Assembly: GCA_013152075.1 (NCBI GenBank)
Contig: JAADHD010000461.1
Coordinates: 1 to 6,857, forward strand
Direction: 5' to 3'
DNA length: 6,857 nt
DNA from: Verrucomicrobiota bacterium
Lineage (GTDB): Bacteria > Verrucomicrobiota > Verrucomicrobiia > Verrucomicrobiales > DEV007
The translations under genes were made by a program, and so were the position numbers. The notes beneath the pieces are model-generated. The model had not been told where the DNA came from and ran no database searches. It saw nothing but the letters and a program-made list of their open reading frames with translations. This document shows positions 1-6,387 of the stretch, piece after piece. Every line of letters starts with the position of its first letter. Positions within the stretch are counted from its first letter, which is position 1.

Positions 1-88
1 TTTTATTACAAGAGGTCCGGCGTCTGACAACCTTCCTCTAAATAAATCCCATTTTCTCTCTCACCCCCCGGACAAGTTGACGGCAACG

Positions 89-622
89 ATGAATAATAAC
101 GAAGGAGAAATACTCGTTAGTTGCTTTGATAACGTCGACTGGATTCGTGTTGAAGGAAAAGGCTCCCATCTGAACAGTTCCCAGATAAAAGAGTTCACTC
201 AACGCAGCCTGGAAAAGGGGCATCGCAACTTTGTCGTGGATTTGGAAAACTGCCCCGCCGTTGACTCCACTTTTATGGGTACTCTCGCCTCAATGGCGCT
301 CAAACTGCGTTATGAACCCGATGGGAGGGTCGACGTCATCAATGCCACCGGACGCACCCGCGACGCAATGACGAGTCTAGGCTTGCACTGTCTGCTCGAG
401 ATGGATGAAGACGGCAGCGCATGGAAATCTGAGCGCGAACTGGTCGAAAAAAATCTCGGCAAACCTTTGGCCTCCGATGATGAAGTGAGCAAAAAAGAAA
501 AGACCGGCAATGTTCTTGCCGCCCACGAAGCACTGGTGGAAGCCAATAGCGAAAATTTTTCCCGATTCAAGGACGTGATTAATTACTTGAAGGATGATCT
601 AAACGACGATGAATCCACATGA
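89..622 (+). CDS. STAS-domain anti-sigma factor antagonist-like protein
   Basis: A 177-residue cytoplasmic protein. Residues about 6-110 fit a STAS fold, with the core VVDLENCPAVDSTFMGTL at roughly residues 49-66. In SpoIIAA/RsbV proteins the equivalent DSSGLG loop carries the Ser phosphorylated by the anti-sigma kinase; here it reads D59-S60-T61-F-M-G, so S60 or T61 would be the phosphosite (inferred by alignment). After the STAS domain comes a charged tail of about 65 residues, including AHEALVEANSENF and an acidic end, longer than the 110-120 residues of minimal RsbV. The next gene encodes a SpoIIE-type phosphatase, the class that dephosphorylates STAS antagonists, so partner switching is the likely role. 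I chose ATG 89; an in-frame TTG at 77 would add four residues. Neither start has a clear Shine-Dalgarno sequence. The family is firm, the target unknown. Confidence 0.85.
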   Translation: MNNNEGEILVSCFDNVDWIRVEGKGSHLNSSQIKEFTQRSLEKGHRNFVVDLENCPAVDSTFMGTLASMALKLRYEPDGRVDVINATGRTRDAMTSLGLHCLLEMDEDGSAWKSERELVEKNLGKPLASDDEVSKKEKTGNVLAAHEALVEANSENFSRFKDVINYLKDDLNDDEST

Positions 623-661
623 TGGGGACCTCCAATCCCGCCTCCAGCTTTTTTACCGGCG

Positions 662-685
662 AGCGCGCAGTCTTTCAGGCGTGCT
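662..685 (+). other. Possible RNA hairpin between STAS and phosphatase genes
   Basis: AGCGCGC (662-668) can pair with GCGTGCT (679-685) across a 10-nt loop if one G-U pair is allowed. No T-run follows, so this is not a standard intrinsic terminator; it could be a processing or attenuation hairpin in the 145-nt gap, or chance. The rest of the gap shows nothing I can name. Confidence 0.2.
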
Positions 686-767
686 TCCTCGACAGCTGAT
701 TTCTCAACACCGAGACAGCACACTTACTCAATACATGGTAAGCGTTACTATTTGCAACTGACTTGAA

Positions 768-2219
768 ATGAACAATTTCATTTACCTCAGCATCATCACC
801 TTACTGTCTGTCGCTTTTGCCTGGCTCTATCAGCGGATGCGAAAAAAAATCGACCTGCTCTCCGGAGAAAAGGAGGCCATCGAAATCGAAGAACACCGCA
901 TGTTCGATTTTTTACACGGCCTGAGCGCATCCCTCCAAGAAGACAGCTCACCCCCCAACATGCACCGCTATATCGTCAACGGAGTCATCCAGGTAATCAA
1001 CGCTGATGCCGGAGCCCTCTATTTGCTCGATGATGCCACTAATGAGTTGATCCCTGTCTGCTTGAGCAAACAACTGGCCCCAGTCATCCCGCTGTCAGCT
1101 GATCTGGTGAACAAAGCCACCGAAAACGCCAATTCCCTGCGAAGCCATCTAACCCTGACAACCGCCAGCGCGGACGCCGGATTTCTCAGCAAAGCCCTGA
1201 TAGACGAAAAGCCTATCCATACCAATGCGCTGACCGAACACCCTCTCTTCGAAGGTGAAAACAACCCCTTCCAGGAAAATCTCGCCGTGATGACCGCCCC
1301 GCTCATCTATGGCGAAAAAAAAATCGGCGTTCTTGCCGTTACCAAGCACCACTCCGGCCAGCCTGAAGACCAGGGTTTCACCGCAAATGACGGCGATGTT
1401 TTTGCCTCACTCGCTGAGCAAAGCTCATTTGCGCTGGGCAGTGCCATCATTCATTCGGATGCACACGAAAAACGCCAACTCGAGCAAGAGTTGCGCAATG
1501 CCAGTGAAATCCAACGAATTCTCCTCCCCAGAACTTCCCCCGGTCTGGACAACTACCACCTGGCCGCCACCTTCTCTGCTGCCAAACTCGTCAGCGGAGA
1601 TTATTATGATTACGTGCCGGTTGACGATCATCACTGTGGTGTAGTGATCGGCGACGTCTGCGGCAAGGGCATTCCCGCCTCGCTCATCATGGCCATGTGT
1701 CGCAGTGTGCTCAGAAGCAACGCCAGTAACGAATTCTCGCCCGCTGCCGTTCTCCACGCTCTCAACCGACTCATTTTTCCTGACATCCGTGAGGACATGT
1801 TCATCAGCCTGCTCTATCTCATCATCAAAGACGATAGTGGAGAAGCCGTCATGGCCCGCGCCGGACACGACCCTCCTTTGCTCTGCCATCACGACCAGGG
1901 CGGAGAAATCGAGATCCTCAGCCCTGCGGGAATGGCCGCTGGCATCGACATGGGCGATGTGTTTGACCGCATCGTCCAAGACTACCAGTTCACCCTAAAA
2001 AAAGGGGACGTGCTGCTACTTTATACCGACGGCGCCACCGAAACGCTGGATGCAGACGGTGAAGAATTTGGCGTTCAACGCCTGTCTGATGTGCTTCATG
2101 ACTCCTACCAGGACGGCGCCGACGCCGTGATCGCCAATATTCTGACCACTTTGAAAGAATTTAGCGGCAACGACCAGCAAAACGACGACATCACCTTGAT
2201 TGCTGTCGAAAAGCGTTGA
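768..2219 (+). CDS. Membrane-anchored GAF domain / SpoIIE-type PP2C phosphatase
   Basis: A 483-residue serine/threonine phosphatase of the RsbU/SpoIIE family. Residues 2-20 form one hydrophobic N-terminal segment followed by RMRKK, a probable membrane anchor with the bulk in the cytoplasm. Residues about 63-228 look like a GAF sensor domain (for example VINADAGALYLLDD and the APLIYGEKKIGVLAV strand). A polar linker, about 229-250, contains EIQRILLP, typical just before this phosphatase domain. The catalytic domain, about 250-483, keeps the metal-binding acidic motifs: GDYYD (277-281), GDVCGKG (295-301), YTDG (D421) and NDD (472-474), so it should be active with Mn/Mg. The likely substrate is a phosphorylated STAS protein, plausibly the product of the gene just upstream; this pairing is inferred from adjacency. 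The GAF ligand cannot be read from sequence. ATG 768 has no recognisable Shine-Dalgarno sequence. Confidence 0.92.
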   Translation: MNNFIYLSIITLLSVAFAWLYQRMRKKIDLLSGEKEAIEIEEHRMFDFLHGLSASLQEDSSPPNMHRYIVNGVIQVINADAGALYLLDDATNELIPVCLSKQLAPVIPLSADLVNKATENANSLRSHLTLTTASADAGFLSKALIDEKPIHTNALTEHPLFEGENNPFQENLAVMTAPLIYGEKKIGVLAVTKHHSGQPEDQGFTANDGDVFASLAEQSSFALGSAIIHSDAHEKRQLEQELRNASEIQRILLPRTSPGLDNYHLAATFSAAKLVSGDYYDYVPVDDHHCGVVIGDVCGKGIPASLIMAMCRSVLRSNASNEFSPAAVLHALNRLIFPDIREDMFISLLYLIIKDDSGEAVMARAGHDPPLLCHHDQGGEIEILSPAGMAAGIDMGDVFDRIVQDYQFTLKKGDVLLLYTDGATETLDADGEEFGVQRLSDVLHDSYQDGADAVIANILTTLKEFSGNDQQNDDITLIAVEKR

Positions 2220-2233
2220 ATAGTCCCGTCCCT

Positions 2234-2277
2234 CGGCCGGACACCGACAGACCAATAATTCCCGGCCGGACAAAGAC
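2234..2277. repeat. Paired 15-bp direct motif in grpE leader
   Basis: CGGCCGGACANNGAC occurs at 2234-2248 and 2263-2277, identical at every position except the two marked N, with starts 29 bp apart, close to three helical turns. It lies between the phosphatase stop and the grpE ATG. The spacing would suit a dimeric regulator on one face of the DNA, but no known operator is recognised; it is not a CIRCE (HrcA) element. If grpE starts at TTG 2216 the repeats would be coding. Confidence 0.4.
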
Positions 2278-2290
2278 TATCCTGGGTGCC

Positions 2291-2881
2291 ATGACGAACG
2301 ATCCTGAAGAACAGACAAGTGCTGATGAAACACTGGAAGACGACACTGTCGTTGAGATCCATACGGACTCGGAAGACGCTGCGAATCCCGGCGAAGCCGA
2401 TTCGGCAGAATCCGGCGCCAACGAGGTGCCTGAATCCGCTGAAAACGAGCTCGACAAATGGCGCAACCTCGCTCATCGCAATCAAGCGGAACTGGAAAAT
2501 TTCCGCAAACGCATGGCGCGAGACAAAATGGACGCCATTCAATACAGCAACCTCGGATTGCTGGAGGAGCTGTTGCCCATCATTGATAATTTCGAAATGG
2601 GTCTGACGGCCGCCAAAAACGAATCCGAAGAATCGATGATCTTCCAAGGCATGAACATGGTGTTCAAGCAAATGCAAAACTTCCTCACCGAGCACGGAGT
2701 GGAAACCATCGAAGCCGACAATCAGACTTTTGATCCCAACCTGCATGAAGCTCTGGAACAACGCCACGACGACACCGTCCCGGAAGGGGATGTCATCCAG
2801 CAAACGCGTCGCGGTTACAAATGCAAGGATCGACTGCTTCGAGCGTCCAACGTGGTAGTCTCGAAAGGCCCCGAAGCTTAA
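2291..2881 (+). CDS. grpE: Nucleotide exchange factor GrpE
   Basis: GrpE drives ADP release from DnaK (Hsp70) and works with DnaJ in the cytoplasm. The 196-residue product is close to the E. coli length (197). An acidic, probably disordered N-terminus (about 1-50) precedes a long helix with ELENFRKRMARDK, the dimerising coiled coil. A four-helix region follows (LLEELLPIIDNFEMGL), and then the C-terminal beta domain with FDPNLHEAL, VPEGDVIQQTRRGYK and DRLLRASNVVVSKGP, all family hallmarks. I chose ATG 2291; the frame stays open back to a TTG at 2216 that overlaps the phosphatase stop, which would add 25 proline-rich residues. No CIRCE element or clear Shine-Dalgarno sequence is visible. dnaJ follows closely; dnaK is not in the window. 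Confidence 0.95.
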   Translation: MTNDPEEQTSADETLEDDTVVEIHTDSEDAANPGEADSAESGANEVPESAENELDKWRNLAHRNQAELENFRKRMARDKMDAIQYSNLGLLEELLPIIDNFEMGLTAAKNESEESMIFQGMNMVFKQMQNFLTEHGVETIEADNQTFDPNLHEALEQRHDDTVPEGDVIQQTRRGYKCKDRLLRASNVVVSKGPEA

Positions 2882-2923
2882 CTCGAATATTTTCAATTTT
2901 CTAAATTCCACACCATGGCAACT

Positions 2924-4087
2924 ATGGCCAAACGATGTTATTACGAAGTGCTCAGCGTCAGCCGAGAAGAAACCAAGGACGGGATCAAAAAATCCTACCG
3001 CAAACTAGCGGTAAAATTTCATCCCGACAAAAACCCTGACGACGACACCGCAGAAGATAAATTCAAGGAAATCGGCGAGGCCTACGAAATCCTCAGTGAT
3101 GAGCAAAAACGCGCCGCCTATGATCGCTACGGTCACTCCGCTTTCAGTCAGGGCACCGGCCCTTCGGCGAGAGGAGCCGGCGGTGGTTTTCATGATCCTT
3201 TCGACATTTTCCGTGACGCCTTTGGCTCACAGGGAGGAGGCGGAGGCGGAAGCAGTATCTTTGATGAAATTTTTGGCAATTCCGGTGGACGGCGACGCAA
3301 ACAAGGCCTGAACCGGGCCGGGTCCGACCTGCGCTATGATCTGCAAATCACTCTCGAAGAAGCTGCTTTTGGAATTGAGAAAGAACTCGAACTCGAAAAA
3401 ATGGGCGTTTGCAAAAAATGCAGCGGTTCAGGCTCAACTAAAAGCGGCGAAGTAAGTGCCTGCGGAACTTGTGGCGGCGTCGGCCAGGTCGTGGCTTCGC
3501 GAGGATTTTTTCAAGTTCAACAGACTTGCCCTAGTTGTCACGGCGCCGGTGAAATTATTGCCAACCCCTGTAACACATGTGATGGAGAAGGCCGGGCGAA
3601 AAAAACCAGCCGTATCAAATTGAAAATCCCGGCAGGAATCAGCCAGGGTTCCAGACTCCGTTCCACCGGCAATGGCGACGCCGGCATTTGCAAAGGCCCC
3701 TCCGGCGACCTCTACGTGGTAATCCATTTGCGCGAACATACCGTCTTCGATCGTGACGAAGATGACCTCTACTGCGAAATGCCAATCTCATTTGCCCATG
3801 CCACGCTCGGCGGTGAAATGGTTGTGCCTACCCTGCAGGGGAAAGCTTCCATCAAGATCCCCGCAGGCACCCAGACCGGCACGATTTTTCGACTGCGGGA
3901 CAAAGGCATGCCGGTTCTCGGATCAAGCACCAAGGGAGATTTATTGGTAAATACCCAGGTGGAAGTTCCCACCAAACTGAATAAAGAACAAAAAGAAAAA
4001 CTCCAGGATTTTGCGGAAAGCATCGGCGAAGAAAATTCACCGCTTCACGAGTCTTTCTTCGAAAAAGCCAAAAACTTTTTCAAATAG
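2924..4087 (+). CDS. dnaJ: Chaperone protein DnaJ (Hsp40, type I)
   Basis: DnaJ binds unfolded clients and stimulates the DnaK ATPase. Numbered from ATG 2924 (387 residues), the J domain spans about 1-70 with the essential HPD at 33-35. A Gly/Phe-rich linker, about 75-130, includes a run of glycines. The zinc-binding domain has all four CXXCXGXG repeats (CKKCSGSG 163-170, CGTCGGVG 180-187, CPSCHGAG 202-209, CNTCDGEG 216-223), and the two-lobed C-terminal client-binding domain completes it. This is therefore a full-length class I DnaJ. I prefer ATG 2924 because it gives the family-typical MAK start; an in-frame ATG at 2915 adds MAT. The usual Asp of the KRDYYE start is Cys here. The gene begins 42 nt after grpE, without a Shine-Dalgarno sequence, and is probably co-transcribed with it. 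Confidence 0.97.
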   Translation: MAKRCYYEVLSVSREETKDGIKKSYRKLAVKFHPDKNPDDDTAEDKFKEIGEAYEILSDEQKRAAYDRYGHSAFSQGTGPSARGAGGGFHDPFDIFRDAFGSQGGGGGGSSIFDEIFGNSGGRRRKQGLNRAGSDLRYDLQITLEEAAFGIEKELELEKMGVCKKCSGSGSTKSGEVSACGTCGGVGQVVASRGFFQVQQTCPSCHGAGEIIANPCNTCDGEGRAKKTSRIKLKIPAGISQGSRLRSTGNGDAGICKGPSGDLYVVIHLREHTVFDRDEDDLYCEMPISFAHATLGGEMVVPTLQGKASIKIPAGTQTGTIFRLRDKGMPVLGSSTKGDLLVNTQVEVPTKLNKEQKEKLQDFAESIGEENSPLHESFFEKAKNFFK

Positions 4088-4135
4088 CGAATCCAACTTC
4101 TATCTTCTGGTTTCTTTCTCCTAACTTCTTCCCCA

Positions 4136-4909
4136 ATGTCCCAACATCGATTTTATATTCCAGCCAAATCCTGGGATCCCGAATCCCTATCGCTCGAAGA
4201 AGGAGAATCCAAACACTGTGCCGAAGTGCTGCGCTGCAAAGCCGGTGATCGAATCACAGTATTCAACGGTCAAGGAACCGAGGCCATTGCCGAAATTTCT
4301 TCCGTCGACTCCAGCGGACGAAACATTTCACTTAAACTCATCGCTCTCAACAAAACCGCACGCCCCCCTGCTTTCATCACTTTGGGACAGGCAATTCCCA
4401 AAGGCAAAAACATGGATCTCATCGTCCAGAAAGCCACCGAACTCGGCGCGTCAAAAATCACCCCGCTGCTTTCTGAACGCACCGTGGTCAAACTCGACGG
4501 AGCAGAAGCAGAGAAAAAACAAGCCAAGTGGCAGAAAGTCGCTCTCGAAGCCTGCAAACAATGTGGACAAAACTGGCCTCCCGAAGTTTCACCTATTCAA
4601 TCAGTCGAACAATTTCTCAGCTCGCAGGGCGGCAATAAAAACGCCAGCGGAGAGCTACTCCTGATCGCCGCTTTACACCCCGATGCCCAGTCACTGAAAA
4701 GCCTCCTGGATTCCGACGATACCAAGCCTGACTCCCGGCCCAAGGCATCTACCATCCTGATCGGCCCGGAAGGAGACTTCACCCCCGCTGAACTCTCCAC
4801 CGCCACAACCGCTGGCTTCCGCCCTCTGTCACTGGGACCGATCGTCCTACGAAGCGAAACGGCCGCCATCTACGCCCTCAGCGTGCTCGGCCACGAGTTG
4901 ATGCGCTAA
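4136..4909 (+). CDS. rsmE: 16S rRNA (uracil(1498)-N3)-methyltransferase RsmE
   Basis: RsmE uses S-adenosylmethionine to methylate N3 of U1498 in helix 44 of 16S rRNA, a late small-subunit modification. The 257-residue product matches the family length. An N-terminal PUA-like RNA-binding region (about 1-75, with HCAEVLRCKAGD) precedes a SPOUT methyltransferase domain. The domain carries KGKNMDLIVQKATELGASKI (90-108), SERTVVK (113-119), LIGPEGDFTPAE (208-219) and LGPIVLRSETA (233-243); the last two build the knotted SAM pocket. The gene begins 48 nt after dnaJ in the same direction; a dnaJ-rsmE neighbourhood is common in bacteria, and a shared operon is likely. The leader is a pyrimidine-rich stretch with no Shine-Dalgarno sequence. 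It ends facing the amidase gene on the other strand. Confidence 0.95.
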   Translation: MSQHRFYIPAKSWDPESLSLEEGESKHCAEVLRCKAGDRITVFNGQGTEAIAEISSVDSSGRNISLKLIALNKTARPPAFITLGQAIPKGKNMDLIVQKATELGASKITPLLSERTVVKLDGAEAEKKQAKWQKVALEACKQCGQNWPPEVSPIQSVEQFLSSQGGNKNASGELLLIAALHPDAQSLKSLLDSDDTKPDSRPKASTILIGPEGDFTPAELSTATTAGFRPLSLGPIVLRSETAAIYALSVLGHELMR

Positions 4910-4926
4910 CAAACAGATAGGCGCGA

Positions 4927-4938
4927 GGCATCCATGCC
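4927..4938. terminator. Weak hairpin between convergent genes
   Basis: GGCAT and ATGCC flank a 2-nt CC loop in the 33-nt gap between the converging rsmE and amidase genes. The position suits a bidirectional terminator, but the loop is very short and there is no T-run on either side, so this is a weak call. Confidence 0.2.
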
Positions 4939-4942
4939 CTCC

Positions 4943-5998
4943 CTACTTCCCGCCGACGGCCTTGCGGAAACCGACAATGGCATCCGCGACTGTATTTGCC
5001 AGTTGTTGTCGATACTCGGCTGTATGGATTCTTTTAGCGTCCGCTGAATTGGTCACAAATCCTCCCTCGAACAAAATCGCTGGCCGGGTGATTCCTGTCA
5101 GCACATTAAAACGCGCGCGCTTGATGCCCCGGTCTTCCACCTTCATGCGGTGCATCGCCATCGCATGAACTGCCGTTGCCAGAGCAATATTCTCTCCGTC
5201 CCTACTGTTGCCACGCCTACGCGTACCCGAAGCCCGTCCGCTATTAGTGGACTCCGTGCCCTGCGGAGCCAGCGCATAAGTTTCAATTCCGGTCGCCAAA
5301 TGGTTATCCGATGAATTATAATGCACACTGATAAAAATCGAATTCTTAATTGAGTTCGCCACCTTCACACGTTCGTGCAGCTCCAGAAACTTATCCGTTC
5401 GACGGGTCATGTGCGTTTTAAAGCCTCTTTTTTTCAAGGCTTTCTCCAATCTCAAAGCCGTATCAAGACAGTAATTTTTTTCGTATCCCAACAGCCCTAT
5501 GGCACCCGGATCATGCGCCCCATGACCTGCGTCGATCACTACCGTATCAAACTTTCCTACTTGCTTGATATAACCCGGACGCAAAACCGGGTCGATCAGC
5601 TTAGCCAGATCCACCACCGATACGATCGTGCGGTAAGTCGGCTTGATGACAGGAAAGCTCAAGACAAACTTCACCTTGTTAATGAATATGGACTGCGAAT
5701 TCAATTCCCATTCCATCACCAGATTCGGACTTTTAAAAGTAAGCTTTTTGCCGTTTTCCTCCAAGGCCGTGAACCGATAAAAGTCTTTCACATTGGCCGC
5801 CGAAACATATTTCAGCCCACGGTAAGGAATCAGCTTCCACTCATCCGCCGCAGCGGCCTGTTGAATAGCTCCCCCAAATCCAATCAACCATGCAGACAAC
5901 AGCAAGCCCCATCGCAAGATCCGCCTGCGATTGCTACTTTTTGAATCGCCTGCGGCTGTCTGCTCACCACTTCGGCTCTGATTGCTGATCCCCGACAT
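4943..5998 (-). CDS. Secreted N-acetylmuramoyl-L-alanine amidase (Amidase_3)
   Basis: This zinc hydrolase cleaves the amide bond between N-acetylmuramic acid and L-Ala of peptidoglycan, typically in the periplasm during cell separation or wall turnover. The 351-residue product starts with a long polar n-region, then NRRRILRW (23-30), a hydrophobic core and QQAAAADEW near 46-54: a signal peptide with a twin-arginine-like motif and probable cleavage near A50-A51. Residues about 55-140 form a beta-rich domain resembling copper-amine-oxidase N-terminal-like modules (YVSAANVKDFYRF, VSVVDLAKLIDPVL); this assignment is tentative. The catalytic domain, about 150-347, has DAGHG (H159), E173 in GYEKNY, SVHYNS (H226) and FEGGFVTNS (E311), the expected zinc ligands and catalytic Glu. 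An Arg/Ser-rich low-complexity insert lies near 252-268. It is convergent with rsmE, so separately transcribed from the 5999-6168 region. Confidence 0.92.
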   Translation of the reverse strand: MSGISNQSRSGEQTAAGDSKSSNRRRILRWGLLLSAWLIGFGGAIQQAAAADEWKLIPYRGLKYVSAANVKDFYRFTALEENGKKLTFKSPNLVMEWELNSQSIFINKVKFVLSFPVIKPTYRTIVSVVDLAKLIDPVLRPGYIKQVGKFDTVVIDAGHGAHDPGAIGLLGYEKNYCLDTALRLEKALKKRGFKTHMTRRTDKFLELHERVKVANSIKNSIFISVHYNSSDNHLATGIETYALAPQGTESTNSGRASGTRRRGNSRDGENIALATAVHAMAMHRMKVEDRGIKRARFNVLTGITRPAILFEGGFVTNSADAKRIHTAEYRQQLANTVADAIVGFRKAVGGK

Positions 5999-6047
5999 TC
6001 AACTCACTACTCTCAATTCCCTATTCAAAACTCATCCGCCTCCGACG

Positions 6048-6125
6048 CATGGCCCGCGAACCTAGCGGAAACGCCCTTGCGGTGCAAACAGGTTCTCCGC
6101 CAAGCTAGAGCGGCTCCAGGCCATG
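6048..6125. repeat. Multi-stem inverted-repeat element
   Basis: A 7-bp perfect inverted repeat, CATGGCC (6048-6054) and GGCCATG (6119-6125), encloses further complementary arms. GAACCT (6058-6063) pairs with AGGTTC (6090-6095), and inside it lie GCG-GAAA-CGC (6065-6074) and TTGC-GGT-GCAA (6077-6087). CCGC (6097-6100) pairs with GCGG (6110-6113). The result is a compact branched fold. On the minus strand it sits about 50-130 nt upstream of the amidase ATG, so it may be 5' UTR structure. It could equally be an interspersed palindromic repeat. It does not fit a tRNA (no proper anticodon or T arm) or an integron attC site. The pairing was found by eye with no energy calculation. Confidence 0.45.
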
Positions 6126-6132
6126 ACATTTG

Positions 6133-6147
6133 TCTAGCTTATTATCC
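6133..6147 (+). repeat. 15-bp direct repeat, left copy
   Basis: TCTAGCTTATTATCC lies 21 nt before the antitoxin ATG and recurs exactly at 6692-6706 after the toxin. Its first eight bases, TCTAGCTT, are the reverse complement of AAGCTAGA at 6102-6109 inside the structured element. It may be a cassette boundary, a duplicated promoter or operator region, or an insertion scar. Confidence 0.7.
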
Positions 6148-6168
6148 AGATATTCTTAGGTTATTTTA

Positions 6169-6387
6169 ATGAGTGTGTTCGACCAGCTCAAAACTCTATC
6201 ACGATCAGAAAGCCTGATCGCTATGGAAGCCCTATGGAATCAACTTCGGAATGCAGAAGACGAACCTCCATCACCTGAATGGCACAGAGAAGAACTCGAC
6301 CGCCGCGATCAGATGATCGAAGATGGCGAAGCCCACTTCTCCTCATGGGAGGTTGCCAAGAACCGTGTTAGAGACCGGGTTAAATGA
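6169..6387 (+). CDS. Type II antitoxin, addiction module component family
   Basis: A 72-residue acidic protein matching the small putative addiction module component family (Pfam Unstab_antitox). It has an N-terminal helix with SRSESLIAMEALWNQL (11-26), a proline break (EPPSPEW), the characteristic SPEWHREELDRRD segment (35-47), then G53 and a Trp-containing end (SSWEVAKNRVRDR). Members are labile partners that bind and neutralise a RelE/ParE toxin, and usually repress their own promoter. The downstream toxin gene starts in a 4-nt ATGA overlap with this stop, supporting translational coupling. ATG 6169 is preceded by only a weak AGG about 9 nt upstream. The family assignment is strong; neutralisation of the neighbour is inferred from operon structure. 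Confidence 0.87.
   Translation: MSVFDQLKTLSRSESLIAMEALWNQLRNAEDEPPSPEWHREELDRRDQMIEDGEAHFSSWEVAKNRVRDRVK

Noticed and set aside
619..699. 26-codon frame whose ATG overlaps the STAS stop (ATGA)
   Set aside because: Very short, no recognisable features and no ribosome binding site; the overlap alone is not enough.
735..757. TGG...TTGCA resembling a sigma-54 promoter before the phosphatase gene
   Set aside because: The spacing between the GG and GC elements is about 15 nt rather than the required 10.
1425..1979. 184-codon minus-strand frame within the phosphatase gene
   Set aside because: Its sense strand encodes intact catalytic motifs; the antisense translation is low-complexity (His/Val/Glu-rich) and unrecognisable.
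2220..2290. CIRCE element for HrcA control of grpE
   Set aside because: No TTAGCACTC-N9-GAGTGCTAA or close variant is present here or elsewhere in the window.
2105..2911. 268-codon open frame on the minus strand opposite grpE and the phosphatase 3' end
   Set aside because: It lies antisense to two well-supported genes, shows no recognisable domain, and is explained by codon bias of the sense strand.
4061..4081. GAAAAAG/CTTTTTC inverted repeat at the end of dnaJ
   Set aside because: It is wholly within the coding sequence for EKAKNFFK, A/T-only apart from the ends, and followed by no T-run; probably codon-driven.
6048..6125. tRNA or integron attC site in the structured element
   Set aside because: The 7-bp outer stem mimics an acceptor stem, but no 5-bp anticodon or T arm with normal loops is present on either strand, and no paired RYYYAAC/GTTRRRY core sites flank it.
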